DNA of 64,000 nt from Siderastrea siderea (lineage: Eukaryota > Cnidaria > Anthozoa > Scleractinia > Rhizangiidae). The notes beneath the pieces were generated by a model. It did no database searches, was not told where the DNA came from, and was given only the letters and a program-made list of their open reading frames with translations. The DNA lies in the NCBI GenBank assembly GCA_964030785.1, contig OZ034971.1, positions 30,746,804 through 30,810,803 of the forward strand. The letters run 5' to 3'. Positions 1 through 12,200 of the stretch are shown here, piece by piece. The position numbers and the translations under genes are program-made. Within the stretch, counting starts at the first letter, position 1; every line of letters begins with the position of its first letter.

Positions 1-225
1 AAATGCTTGGTTAGGCTGTGTGGGCTGCATATTGTCCCATATTAACTTTTCCTCACGTTACTCTTGAAAAGAAATCGAAACTATACATGTTAACGTCTTC
101 CTTCAAACCTCTTGGCTCGCTTGTGGTTTGACAAAGGTCTCGTGTGAGCAGTGGTGTTTGACAACAAACAGTGCTATTCAAATGTTATTTGTTTATTTAT
201 TTATTTTCTTGTTTTCCATTCACAG

Positions 226-849
226 CATAACAGAGGGTGAGATCGCACCCTTAAAATCGCAGCTTGAAGAACTAGACACAGAAATAACGGAAATGGTAAG
301 ATGGTTCTCAAATTTCGTCTTTACTTGTAAAGGGACACCCCAAGGCCTTAGGAATTCTTTGTCTTCCCTCAATAAAGTTCGGACAATTTTAGGTTAACTA
401 GGATACTCCGACTCTAGAGGCCCGCTGTTTAAAAGTGACGGAATGAAAATCAACCGCAGCTTTCTCTTGCAGGAAACATTTAACCTCTGGCGCCAAGGGT
501 ATATATTTAGAGTCGTCTATCTTTTACAAACTCTCACACGGCTACTTGGCGATCGAAATTTTTCTCTTGTTTAACTTGTCATCTTATCCAGTGAGGTCAG
601 AGAGTGATTGAGATGCCATGTTATACGCGAGAAGACAAATCTTGACTTTGTATCTCCACACACTATGCAGTATTTCCTACATAAGGGCCACAGTTTGTGC
701 CCCCAAATATGGTACTCGTAGAAACTTTTTCTCAAGTTAATTTTTTTTCTTTTCAGGTCGACAGGATAAGTACAGTAAAGTGCAACATCTTGAGAAACGA
801 CGAAAAGATACAGAAAATGCTCTCTAGCGTATCACTAACATCCAGGTGA
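226..849 (+). CDS. TRAF3IP1: TRAF3IP1 (IFT54) C-terminal end, last two exons
   Basis: Two exons, 226-295 and 757-849, are joined by a GT-AG intron: acceptor CAG before 226, donor GTAAGA after 295, acceptor TTTTCAG before 757, stop TGA at 847-849. The first reads ITEGEIAPLKSQLEELDTEI and onward. The second ends NDEKIQKMLSSVSLTSR. This is the C-terminal coiled-coil tail of TRAF3IP1/IFT54 (MIP-T3), where vertebrate proteins have a similar 'EIEPL..EL..L' and 'NEEKIQKM' ending. IFT54 is an IFT-B subunit that works in intraflagellar transport and binds microtubules and IFT20. The N-terminal calponin-like domain and all earlier exons lie before the window. The reading frame is intact across the splice. 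The family assignment rests on remembered homologues, and the match is strong for such a short segment. Confidence 0.85.
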
Positions 850-1593
850 AAGGAACTGGAACAGCTTTTGTAAAAATGTAAAATAACGTTCTTTATGAAC
901 CGCTGAAGATGTACAAAAGAACTCCTAACTTGAGTATTTATTTAACTGGAAAGTTCCTTTCTGAGATAGGATCCTGCGAAAATTGTGGAGAAATGCTTCT
1001 GCAATTTGAAGTAAGAATCAGGTGTGGAAGTTTCTATGAAAGTTGTGGATGAACTTGCCCGTGTCGAGCAGAAACTGAAAAGGAATCCAGTATCTGAGAA
1101 TGGTTTGAGCCCGCGATCTTACACAAAGAAGACGTTTCCCAGACACACGACTTAACCTTATGACGTCATACTGACGCGCAAGTGGTACTTGCCAGCGTGT
1201 GCGCTGTTTTTGATCGAAATATTCATGTACTTCTACGCAAGTATTATAAAAAAAAATTGACTACGAGCAGTAAGTCTTTTCTGTCAGCTGGTATTGGGTG
1301 AACATAAAAGCGGCCTACATGTGGAACTTGTTATGTGGAGGGGGGAAGAAAAGAGAGACTTTTTGTTGTCTTCAAAAACATGGACCTCTAATATCCAAAG
1401 AGGCCTTATACATATTACGTTAATCGCTAAATATTCCCCCCCAGGCCTCGTTTGTAAGCAATTCCTTGCAAACCTTTGCCAATTTCACCTTTCACGTTTT
1501 CTGCTGTGAGGTTGCATTTCAAAAACGAGACTTGGGTGGAAATAAGTTAGACTCGTGTAATATGAAGTGGGGCCATTAAATGTTGTATATAGA
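850..1593. other. 3' UTR and intergenic DNA after TRAF3IP1
   Basis: The 3' untranslated region of TRAF3IP1 should start here, but there is no clear AATAAA signal soon after the stop. I see no coding segment or repeat that I can name. Confidence 0.5.
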
Positions 1594-1947
1594 TCATCTA
1601 TCCAACACTGTTAGTTCTAATTTAAAGGTGATCTTCATGTGTACATCTGTTTGCAGTACTGAATCATATATTTGGGTGAGCCATTTAACAAGGTCTGTTC
1701 GTGGTTCATCTTCTGACATGTTTAGATTTCCAGTGTACAGATAGTTTTTTGGAGTGGAGTATCGATCCCAGTGATGGCGATGTTTAAAGGGACAGTGTTG
1801 CGCTGAAGTGTCGAAAGTTTCCTCACCAAATTTCGTGTTATATTGCTTAATGCCACCATATTTAAAATTTTCAATCCAATTACGGTAAGAGCCTACAGAA
1901 CAAACCAGAACAGCAAGTTCTGGGAAAATTGGATTGCAGTTCATCAA
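1594..1947 (-). CDS. Unrecognised ORF, 117 residues, possibly an exon or gene remnant
   Basis: This minus-strand reading frame starts MMNCNPIFPELAVLVCSVGS and carries a His- and Cys-containing stretch (AQHCPFKHRHHWDRY). It looks more protein-like than other frames nearby because its composition is mixed and it is not a low-complexity translation. It stays open for about ten codons before the first Met, so the Met may not be the real start. I do not recognise the family. I see no partner exon with certainty and no signal peptide. It could be the last exon of an unidentified gene, a decayed gene, or chance. Confidence 0.3.
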   Translation of the reverse strand: MMNCNPIFPELAVLVCSVGSYRNWIENFKYGGIKQYNTKFGEETFDTSAQHCPFKHRHHWDRYSTPKNYLYTGNLNMSEDEPRTDLVKWLTQIYDSVLQTDVHMKITFKLELTVLDR

Positions 1948-2217
1948 ATTTGGCTTTGTGACAATCGATCCAGATATTAAAATTCACATTCTGATGGTAG
2001 TTTGGATTTTTCAGACTTCCTTTGGTCTCTTTGGTCTATATTCCTTTGCTTTCGTCACTTTTAGTAATTTCTCTTCCTATTTGAATTTAATAAGTCATTG
2101 AATCGTAAAGCAAGTTCCTGGTGGACACTGTTTCTCTAACAGCTCCAGTTGAAATGTTACAAAACACTGAAAAACAACAAATTCATAGGAAACTAATAGT
2201 CAGTAGCTTCACTTAAA

Positions 2218-2269
2218 CCTGTGATCAGGCGTTCTTTTTTGTGTCAAAAAAAGAACGCCTAATCGCAGG
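2218..2269. repeat. Hairpin related to the CCTGCGATCAGGC MITE ends
   Basis: Arms of about 23 bp flank a loop of about 6 bases: AGGCGTTCTTTTTT at 2227-2240 and its complement up to 2260, extended outward by CCTGTGATC and its partner AATCGCAGG. The outer bases resemble the termini of the 123-bp elements at 24136 and 28042, so this is probably a minimal relative of that family. Confidence 0.5.
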
Positions 2270-5200
2270 ATAGCTTTCACTGGACCGGTCACACTTGAAG
2301 ATTTCATTAACAGACTCAGGGTTAATAAATTAAGTTACCCTCGGATTCTCTCGTATCACCAAACACTTTGATCTGAAGTCAAGAATTGAACGTTTTAGTT
2401 ACAAAATAATTCTCAGCGCTGGCCATTTTCGTTTGCGATGAAAATGAAGAAGCGTTCGAGATGTCATGGGATGGTTTGTTGTTCTTGTAGGTGGCAGGTA
2501 GCGTAATTCTAATCCAAACCAACCAACCCACGATGAAGTTAAACAATTCAGCGTGGAGAGTAATTCGAACACGCAATTGCAAGCTTGATACACTTTATTC
2601 TTAAAACTTGCTCTAATGTTCAAGTTCAGGTTCATCAAATGCGTTGAAATTCTTTGTGTGTAGTTAGGTTCGGTGAAACGCAGTAAGATGCAGCTAGATG
2701 CGGTTCGAACTAGAACATAAAATGAACAGAAACTATCTTAAAACTCTAACATTACTCTTACATTTCTGTCACGCGATCAAGAAAAGACAAGTCCACGATA
2801 ATATACTAGCGTATAAACTAACCCAAAGAAAAGAGCGAATAGTATAATATTTACCTTAAGAAAATGAAATCAAAGCGACTTACTTTAGTCTCCAGAGGTA
2901 GATCCTGTCTTTTCTTTCTTTGTTTCGTAAGGAAAGGTTGTTCCTTGTTCTAGCTTATCCGATACTAAATTTCTTATCACACCCAACTTGGGTTATAAGC
3001 CACATGGCTAGATAATTAAAGTTAACTTATAAAGGACGATAATTGATCGTTGGCGGAGACAAGGTAAGGTTATGGAATTACTAATTTATACGTGAAAACA
3101 TTAAAACTGGGCGTGTAAAACTAACAGTTCTTTGTCACCTCTTTTACGAGTAGGCTTTTGTACAGTATGCTAGGATTTTTCTACTGACGTTTTTACCCGA
3201 TACATTAAATAAAACGTTAAACTATCTTAGAGAGAATATTAGACCTCGCGCTGAGATTCCATGCACAGAAGGCTCAGGGCAGGTCATAGGTTTGACGCTG
3301 GAAGTGTTTGTCAAAAGCAATGATATTGTCGCCATTTTATCGAGAGTTGTCCATAAGAAACGCTAACTTTTTGGGTGACGATAACAGAGCGAAATGTACA
3401 GAAGGCAAAAACCTCGCGCTTTTATTGCAGCCATTTTTCGTTTGCTTCAATTGCGGGTTTTGATTATCTGGTTCACCAGCCAACAGTCAACAGGCCTTTA
3501 GAACAGCGCCTAACTACTCGTTTTGTTTCTCAATTTCTTTTTTTCTTTCTTTCTTTCTTTTTTTTTTTTGGTCTCTTTTCGCACCATTACCATTTCACAT
3601 ATGTACCATAAGAAGATATTATCATTGTATTAGTGCTTAGCATTTTATTGTCTGCAGTACAAGAATATCTTTTAAATAAAAGCTTAATATTTATGGTCGT
3701 GTAAAGAATTAAATGGTGATGTCAAAATAAATGACCACTTGTTTCGTGTATTGGTCTGATCGATTTATCTTGTTTATTCGTTGTCCTGCCATATATCTCC
3801 TTGCCTTCAGTGTCTTTGCAAGTTAATTTTTCAAATAAAAGAGAGAGACCAAACAGATGCAATTTCATGGTGGATACTGTACAAATTTCTGTTTACATGA
3901 AAGTATCAGCGGGTTCTGGATTAATTTTTTGATTTTTGATTTCTTAACGATCTGCGAAAACATTGATCCTGCAAACATTTATGGCCTGGACAAACACCTT
4001 CGAAAAAACTTCCCCTGCTACGATGTTTTTTTTTTTTCAAAACAAATAGTCTGCTTCACACAATTACAAACAAGAAAGCCCTTTGAGCATTTTAACCGGC
4101 CATTCTGACCCTCCCCACCCCTAGGTTTCACAAATGTTAGCGCGATCCTCTATTTATACGAACCGGCGTGACGAGAAGTGTGATTGTGTGACACAATATT
4201 TTGACTAGAGCGGTACTGGATGACGTAATGTTTAAACTCTGATGACTCAGCTTATCTTTCTTATCGCTTTTATTTGTGCTGAAAGACGCAAATTCACTCA
4301 AACGTTGAATGTCGATATAAATTCGTCCACAACTGAGAATGCTCACACAGGGACGACGAAGTATTTACTGTTGTGCCTAGACCTTAAATACAAACAGTGA
4401 ACATAGCAGTAGAATCAAAATATAACACTTGATAAACACGAGCTCGAGCAGATCGTCAGAGTATGGGGCACGTCAAGGCATATCTCATGACGTGATGTTT
4501 AAATCCGGTTTGCTAACCCGGGAATCCCCTTGCAAAAGTAAACAAGCGAGCGGGGACGAAAGTCGCCCACGTCTTTGAAAGCTAACGCGCCTGTCGAGCC
4601 GCAATCGATTTCGCGCTCACTCGCTTGTTTTTCTTTTCCTTCACTATCTCTGAACGGAAAGAGAGACTGCTCGTAGCCTTTAGCGAACACCACACGCAAA
4701 CCACACAAATCCGTCGATAATATTCAGATATTTTCGTTCTTTCAATGCAAAGACTCGTAACACCTGCCTTGTTAATTGATCTCCTTATTAATGACGATTC
4801 CTTCGTATCAACTTCTCGCCTCAAATAAACACTCATCTCTCTTCGTTCACAAGAACTATCATGTACTGATGGTGCAATCAACTAATATTGCATCATCATA
4901 CTAGTACCAATTCCTTCTCTTCCTAGCCCACGCCGGCAAAACGCAACTGTCCTTTTTGTCTGCTGCGAAATACAAGTTAGCCAATCAGAAACCTTACAAT
5001 CCACTTCGCAAACCCCCCCCCCCCCCATAAAACGCCAAGGGAAACCACCTCTCACGCAGCACAATATTACACCGCTCCTATACAAAACGCAACTTTCAAA
5101 GCAAATCACATTCACGGAAGCGTGATATGCTTCTGACATTCACAAATCCTTCTGACTCCCACATTTTTACATCCCTCAAAATGTCAATCCCAATAAAAAA

Positions 5201-6965
5201 ACTCCTGCGCTAAAAAATTTTCACCATAACCACTAACTAGATCAGACAACACAGCCAATTTCGTATTCAATCCTATTAGCTGCCTTACTCAATTGCGCAT
5301 GCGTTATACAAGACAAATACAAAAAACCCAAACTTAACAACCCTTCCCCGTTCATATCTTAAATACTGTAAATTAAAAGACAAGAACACACGAAGGTAAC
5401 ATTCAGAAGACTAATATGCGCATGCGTTCTTATATAAGACAGTACCGTTCTTAAGTACCCGTACCACAAGCTTTACAGCACTTTCTTCGTATGTTAAGCC
5501 AACTTGCTTTCAGGATAAAACGGTGCGGTCGCCATGGCGACGGCCTTTTAATTAGACCAGAGACAAGCATTTGTTTTGTTAATAGAGAACTTGTCCAAAG
5601 TGAGACCTTTTGCACAACTTTTCGTGCGGAAGTTTAGTTTTATTTGCATGTGAATGAAAACTCAGTTTGTGCGCTAGGCCTCACTTTCAAGAAGAGGCCT
5701 GGCGATGTTCTTTAGTCGAGTTGTGGTAATTTGCAAATATGCAAGGGTACACGTTGAAAACCTTTCCGATTTTACTGATTCAACCGTCATTATTACAAAA
5801 TACATCAAGACAATTATAAATCCCAGGAGGCACAATGGCAGATAATTTGGGAAAGCAAAAATATAGACGACTATTCGATACCCCAAAAAACAACTGTCGT
5901 TTGCAACCTGTACGATTTAACCTAAATTTCTTAGTGCTGTAAAAGTGGCTCGAGAAAATCACGGCTTGTTTGGTTTTTCGCCTTACAAGCTAAGGTCTAA
6001 ACCCTTAGTAGTATTGAAAGAGAAAAATCTCCTCTTTATCACGGTGTTCCAAGGTACACGTTTTAGCATATGTGTACGTTCAGGTGGAGAGCGTCAGTAG
6101 AAGTCTCCGAGGCAATTAATGCTACGAGGCATATTATGAAAAGTCCAAAAGCAGTTTTTTTCGTCAGCGTTTAGTGCTTCTGAATGCAAGTTTTTACGAA
6201 AAAGATCACGTCTCAGCTTTGGGAATGCAAACAGCCAAGGAGGATGAGAAGCCTATACCATGATGCAACGGATAAAAAAGATATACAAAATTAAACTGAT
6301 CACGTGACCATTGCCAACAACAGCCAAACGAAACAAAGCATTATGTGGTTTACTATGACAATTTTTTTTATTCAGACAACGTTGAATTGAAATGTATACT
6401 CAAAACTAAAGAAAAAAAAATCAAAATTCGCCAATTCTCGAAACAAGATTCCGTATAAATACGGTGGCGTCGTCTTTCTCTAAAGTGGTCACCAAAGGGA
6501 CGTATTGTGTAGATCTCCGGGTATAGAAGTAGTGGAGTTTATATGAATTTTGGTCTCAAATCAAATAGTCCAGCAATACTAGAGTGCAATTTGATTGGAA
6601 GCGGTTGCCAGACTGCAGGATATGGTGGCGCAGGCCGTGTCGCATAATCGTGGACCTGGTGCCACGCATAAGGCGACGGCACAGTTTAATCCCTGTGCAG
6701 TACAACTCTGAGCAAGGTTTCGATTGACCTAATTTTACGTTAGAGTCGAGGCAACGCACTGAAGGAGATGCAACCATTTGGATTTGAGCTTAGTTCGCAC
6801 TTCCAGAGGAGGTTGTTCATCCAAAAAGTAACCAGTTCAGCAATTGTAAAATGTTAAACTAATTACACAATTTTGTAATTTTTTGAAATTCCCAACTACA
6901 TTAAAACTTCTGACATTGCATGCATGGTATCTCTATATATGGTGCGCTGTTAAATTGGGCTGCCT
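2270..6965. other. Intergenic DNA with no gene recognised
   Basis: All open frames here are short and unlike known proteins. Simple features are a T-rich run near 3536-3570, a poly-C tract at 5013-5026, and two copies of TGCGCATGCG at 5294-5303 and 5417-5426 followed by similar TATA-like text. A palindrome GTCGCCATGGCGAC lies at 5528-5541. A promoter could lie around 4.9-5.6 kb, but I cannot assign it to a gene. Confidence 0.4.
5294..5426. promoter_or_regulatory. Two NRF1-like palindromes
   Basis: TGCGCATGCG occurs at 5294-5303 and again at 5417-5426, 123 bp apart, and each is followed by GTT and a TATA-like stretch and then AAGAC. The core matches the animal NRF1 consensus. The repeated flanks suggest a small duplication. 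There is no gene start I can link to it, so function is only a possibility. Confidence 0.2.
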
Positions 6966-6989
6966 GTGCAGAAACGGGCGCAAAACCTG

Positions 6990-7462
6990 GGAACGAGTTT
7001 TCTTACAGCTTGCGCACGCTGCTATAAAATAATTATGACGTCAACAAGTCACTTTGCTTTTTTTCATGATGGGACAAGTCGTGCCGTTCTCGCAAGGAGA
7101 AAAAAGTTGCATTATAGCGTTTTATGGGCTGACTTTCGCTTACTATGCTTTCAGCCCTTTAACACAAGTTGAGTCTTAGGCCAACTACTCCGCGAAAAGG
7201 TAAGAATTTATCGCTTTACGAGTGCTTACTTTTTATACCACTCAAAAGGCTTTACAGGAAAATCTTTGAAACGATTTTTTTTTTCATCAAATACAAAACT
7301 TTGTCCAATTACTCTACACCACTTTATTATTACCGGGTTTTAGTATATAAGATGGAGGTAGCCGTCGGCGATTTCAAGACTTTTCTTTACCGAGCTTAAC
7401 AAGGTTTATTTATTTTTCGAAGAGGTCAACAACATTTGGTTTGCCATGGTTGCTTACGACAG
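6990..7462 (+). repeat. Solitary diverged copy of macrosatellite tail segment A
   Basis: Despite divergence the order of landmarks matches the tails at 27.5-28.2 and 41.6-42.2 kb: a CGCACGCTGCT stretch, TGACGTCAACAAGTCAC, CTCGCAAGGAGAAAAA, TTGCATTATAG, a CCGCGAAAAGGTAAG donor-like site, and finally GCCATGGTTGCTTACGACAG. It lies outside the minisatellite domain, immediately against the broken 3' end of the gypsy element. Confidence 0.6.
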
Positions 7463-9513
7463 CTTATCTGCGCGCGCGTTCGATTCCTGCAAAGGTCACA
7501 TTGCAGGGGAAGCTGTAAACTGTTCATGGTGCAATATCCATCTCGCCAACAGTCATTTGCACAGAACCAGATGTTGTAGATAGAACAGGGTCTGGAAGGG
7601 GGGATCCTGATCCCGCATTCCCGCTCCTTTTCCACGAGAATCCCGCATCCCGCACTTTTTTCATCGCTATCCCGAATTTCGTTTCTTCTTTCCCAAAAAT
7701 ACATTAAAAAAGACTAATTTCTGCAAAAGCTAATAAATTTAAGATGTAGATTAGCCCTTTCGATTGATATTTGGCGCTCGCCTGGTTGATTCGCTTTTGC
7801 CGCTGTAAGGGTTTTTTGGGTCGTGACGATTTCCCGAATTCCCGACAGACAGGCAACAAAATCCCACATCCCGTACCCAAATTTTGGTGAATCCCACTTC
7901 CCTGGTAGCAGTCAAATCCCGAATCCCGTCAAGATATTTTTCGTTTTCCCGAATCCCGCACCGTATTTTAGTCAAATCCCGGATCCCGAGAATACCCTTC
8001 CAGACCCTGCTAGAAAGTTCCTTCCACCAAGATGAATCAAAGGCTGGATATGGTCGCAGTTAGGTGCAGAGAGATGATTTCTTGGAAATGATAGTTTCAG
8101 TTCAGGATTCCAGGCAATTTCCAACCATTGCAAGTTTGTTACTGCCTTTAACACATTTTGCGGACAAAGAAAACCTACTTCGCTGCTAAAACACCTATTT
8201 AACGCCTCAACTGATACTACCTGCTTAGAATTTGTACACGTTATCAAAGCAAGGTTTATCTGTCGTACGGGACCAGTGAAACATGAATCCGACAAATTAA
8301 ACTTAAGAGGAGTCAAGTGTTCAACTACACAAAAGTTGTCTTTGCTAACAATCTGAGGAACTAATAACAAAATGTTAACATATAAATCTTTTCCATCATG
8401 TTCAATGTCAACCATCCCACTGGCAAGCACAGACAAACCTTCCTCTAATGCAGTAATGGTTAACGATAACGACGAATCGACAACTAGTTCAGAAGACAAA
8501 TGTGAGGGAACAAATTTTGGTAAATCCGAAAAACCTACCAACGTCCTATCATTCAACCCGGAAACTTGGCTCAAAGTGTCTTGTATCTCAAAAAACCGTA
8601 GAAAAGCTGTAAAGGCTCTAATGACCTCTGCTGAATACTTAGAAAGAAATTCCATTGTCATGCTTTCATGGCACTGAACTGAGTTTGAAAACTTATTTAG
8701 CTGCTTTTGCCAATGTGAAAAAGTAACGTCAACCCTCTTCAAGTCTTTGGTCAATACGTCCATTTTGCTATTCATTTGGTCTGTAACCTTAAACAAGTAA
8801 ACGACTTTTCCATTCACAACGCGAACTAAACTCTACGAAATAAGCATCCCACGAGTTAAAAGCCTAAGTGTTTCCTTTAAGTTAGTCACGTGATTAGGTT
8901 CGCATTTATGATCTGTTCCTGCATAAATGGCTCTAACCAAGCCTAAGAAACCAGCGTGACACATCCAATTAGAAAGACGAGTGCGATCTTTCGTTTATAG
9001 CCACTGACGCTCATCGACCGAAAATCCTTGACAAAAACGTAAAGCTTAAGTCTTACATTCAGAGAAAGAACTCCTATAAACTCTTGGACATGACATTTTT
9101 GATGGCTGACCAACTAAAAACTGAAAATACCTTGGCAAGTAAGTGTCACACTCTATCAACGTTGAAAAACCTGGCAAAGACAACAAACGACGGGCCACTT
9201 TTTGAACACGACGAACTGTTTCTAACAACTGATCAAAGAAACGTGTTTTAAACTCTGAACAAGAATTATTGGACATCGAGAATCGATTTCCAAGCCCAGT
9301 AAAATTCAAAACGGTGTGTACATTCAAAAGTTTCGTGTTCTGGTAAAAGGTAAGTGGTTTCGGACTGTGACTAACCAGCAAAGCAGCAGGGTAAAATGTA
9401 ACCTTTTGGGTGAGGGAATCAAACTGCTGAGTCATCACAAAAGTTACCAAACAGAAAGGAATGCAAATCGTAAGGGACCAATAAATTAGGTGGTATTTTC
9501 CCCTTGAACCCAT
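7463..9513 (-). pseudogene. Env-like ORF of the gypsy element, broken
   Basis: The gene starts at the Met at 9513 with a hydrophobic signal-like segment (about residues 7-28). It continues with Cys-rich ectodomain-like text, changes frame near 9046, meets an in-frame TAG near 8830, runs on to about 8010, and is interrupted there by a 425-bp MITE. The rest lies beyond the MITE, from 7584 down to about 7463, with another stop. I see no clear furin site or fusion peptide. The position downstream of integrase and the signal segment support an envelope-like third ORF, as in some invertebrate gypsy elements. It is clearly non-functional because of stops, frameshifts, the MITE and the truncated 3' end. 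The exact family of the glycoprotein is not established. Confidence 0.6.
7585..8009. mobile_element. hAT-like MITE with CAGGGTCTGGAAGGG inverted ends
   Basis: Terminal inverted repeats CAGGGTCTGGAAGGG (7585 onward) and CCCTTCCAGACCCTG (ending 8009) bound 425 bp. The interior is filled with scattered CCCGAATCCCG-type repeats in one orientation. A short TAGAA lies on both sides, so the duplication is imperfect or short. CAGGG ends are typical of hAT elements. It sits inside the env-like ORF and supplies the last codons of the frame that ends at 7972. Confidence 0.65.
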
Positions 9514-9703
9514 TACTGAAAACTATCAAACCACGCGGTCAGATGGCAAAACACTGGATCTCCGATCCTAGAGAACAGCAGAAAAACGTAAGCAAGTTAC
9601 TAAAAACAAACAAATTATGTCCGAGACTGCTCAAACATCTCGATGAGGCTTTTATCATATGTATTCTCCTCTGGTTCCCAAGTTGACTGTTCTTCGGGGT
9701 ACC

Positions 9704-10843
9704 CTAACCATTTAACATAATACTGGGTTTACGACGCTTGAGAATTTTTTCAGCTCTAAAAATTGACTTGTTATCCACAACAACCTGTTCAGGCTGTGGC
9801 TGTGAAAGGGAAGATCTTTCGGCACCACTACTCACACTAACATCAGTCTCATGTCCATCCTCAAAAGAATCCTTAGGAATATCTGTTTCGTGTAGATATG
9901 GTTCATTTGGATCATCGTTAACTGGAGGGTCGATTGGCCGTAAAGTAGGATCAACAAATGGTTTCATCCTATTGGCATGTACAGCAAAAGTTACCTTCTT
10001 GTTATTTTCAGTTCTCAACCTAAAATGCACAGGGGAAGATTGTTCGACAATTCTATAAGGACCAAACCAATTATGTAATAGCTTCCTGGATAGACCTTTC
10101 TTGGTTTTAGGTGTGTAGATCCAAACACGCTTACCAACTTCAAAAACAGGTTGCTTTGAATTGCGGTCGTAACAATCTTTCATTTTCTGTTGTGCGCGTT
10201 GTACATTTTCTCTCGCCAAGTTTTGAGCAAACTCCACTTTTTCAACGATGCGCTTGCGGTGCTCAAAAACTGACGTCGTTACGTCATCGTCCACTGGGGG
10301 TAACAATTTGACATCGATTGGGAGCCGCATCTCGCTAGGAACTGCAAATCCTTCACACCAGCGAGTTAAATAATCCGTCCAGACAATAATGTACCTGTTC
10401 CCTTTTCGAGACTGCGGGAGGGGGCCCAACACATCGAGAGCCACTCTATCAAAGGCATTTTCTACAGGAAGAGGAAGCAATGGTACTTTCCTAGAGTTTC
10501 TAGGGGACTTCCTCATTGAACAATCCGTACATGAGCTACACCAATGCTCAACATCCTTAAACATACCATTCCACCAATACCTTTGCTTCACCTTGTGGAA
10601 GGTTTTATGAACACCAAAATGAGCACCAGAAACATGATCATGAACATTAGATAACACCTCAAACTTCATGGAAGGTGGAACAACTAGCTGAGAAAACGAA
10701 TCACGGGCATTACGTTTCTGGTCTTTATCTAAGCGATACAGTAAATCATCTTGCCCCACATAAAATTTGTCGCTTGTAAGCAAAATCTTGCGCGCACGTT
10801 TGTCATCAAACGGCAAAACATCACTTTCTAAGAAATCAATCAT
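9704..10843 (-). pseudogene. Gypsy integrase with deleted catalytic core
   Basis: The 379-residue frame begins [12 protein letters not shown]. It has the HHCC zinc domain ([17 protein letters not shown] then CSSCTDC, residues about 95-115) and the first core aspartate in ALDVLGPLP (about residue 138). It then jumps at [16 protein letters not shown] straight to the post-core region. The second aspartate and the glutamate of the DDE triad are therefore missing. The C-terminal GPY/F module is intact (NWFGPYRIV, about residues 262-270). The join is in frame and without a stop, so the loss is a clean internal deletion of roughly a hundred codons or more. DNA integration by this copy would be impossible. 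Confidence 0.85.
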
Positions 10844-10867
10844 TTCGCTTAACTCAAGGTCACGCCG

Positions 10868-12200
10868 TTACATTTGCCTAGTCTTAACCATTTGAGAATC
10901 TTCCTTTTGAAGCGAACTCAACTCACAAGTGTTATAAGGACGCCTAGATAAACTATCGGCGTTGCTATTTTCTCTTCCTGGCCTATAGACAATATCAAAA
11001 TCATACTGCTGAAGAATTAATGACCACCTGGCCAGACGGCCAGTTGCATCCTTAACATTCATCAACCAACAGAGAGAACTGTGATCAGTGAAAACAGTAA
11101 ACTTACGGTTATGCAAATATGGTTGAAACTTTTTTATGGCTTCAATTAGAGCCAGTGCCTCCCTCTCAGTAGTAGAGTAGTTTTGCTCTGCGCGGTTTAA
11201 GCCACGCCCATGATAGGCAATAACTACCTCTTTACCGTTTTGATTCTGCGCAAGAGTAAACCCAATTCCGGTTAACTTGCATCAACGAACAGGAGAAATG
11301 GCTGCTTAAAATCAGGATATGCCAAAATAGGTGCAGAAACTAAGGCACGCTTCAACTTGTCAAATGCGTCAGCACAAGATTGAGTCCAACAAAACTTCAC
11401 GCTTTTCTTAGTCAATGCGTTTAGAGGAGCAGCAATATTTGAAAACCCTTTGATAAAACGCCTATAATAATTTGCGAGACCCAAGAAAGACCTCAACTCC
11501 TTTACTTGGGTCGGGGTGGGGAAATCTTGTACGACACGCACTTTAGCTGGGTCAGGACTAACACCTTCCTGACATGACCTAAGTATTCCACTTTCTGCTT
11601 AGCGAAACTGCATTTTTTTAAATGAATTTGACATTTGCTTCTTGCAACCTCCGAAAAACCTCTTCTAAATGAGCTAGATGTTCTTCAATCGATTTAGAAA
11701 ATATAATTATGTCATCAATATAAATCAGTGCAAACCGGTACTCTAATCCTCTCAAAATATGCCCCATAAGGCGCTGAAAACTAGCTCCGGAATTAGTAAG
11801 TCCAAATGGCATCACTAAAAATTCGTAAAGGCCATTATGAGTCACAAATGCAGTCTTTTCACGAGCAGAGGGGTGGAATTCAACCTGCCAATAACCCGAT
11901 TTTAAGTCTAAAGTGGAAAAATACTGAGTGCCTCATAACGAATCTAATGTTTCTGGTACTAGGGGCATTGGAATACTGTCCTTTGTTGTAATCTTGTTGA
12001 TTGCTCGAAAATCAACACAAAATCTCATTGAACCATCTTTTTTCCTTACTAATACGACTGGTGAACTCCAAGGAGGGACAGATTCTTGATTCCCTTTTTA
12101 AGCATTTCACCGACTTGCCGATCAATTTCTTGCTTGTTATCGGGTGTGGTCCGATAAAGCCTTTGCATAATTGGTACAGCATCACCCGTGTCAATTACAT
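10868..12200 (-). pseudogene. Gypsy reverse transcriptase and RNase H, frameshifted
   Basis: RT fingers-palm text lies from about 12100 down to 11618, with the catalytic YIDD box in ALIYIDDIIIFS (about 11715). The connection region LRSFLGLANYYRRFIKGFS follows at about 11470. RNase H shows its acidic residues in FVDAS (about 11280), TEREALALIEA (about 11150) and FTDHSSLCWL (about 11085), and ends with ENSNADSLSRRP near 10950. Breaks are a frameshift near 12095, an in-frame TGA near 11935, a frameshift at an A-rich run near 11615, another near 11560 and another near 11275. These domains copy element RNA into DNA in intact relatives. Confidence 0.88.

Noticed and set aside
5528..5541. RFX X-box palindrome GTCGCCATGGCGAC as promoter of a ciliary gene
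   Set aside because: No gene start can be tied to it. TRAF3IP1, the only ciliary gene here, starts before the window.
7823..8035. Pro-rich open frame rich in IPDP-type repeats
   Set aside because: It is the translation of the CCCGAATCCCG repeats inside the MITE.
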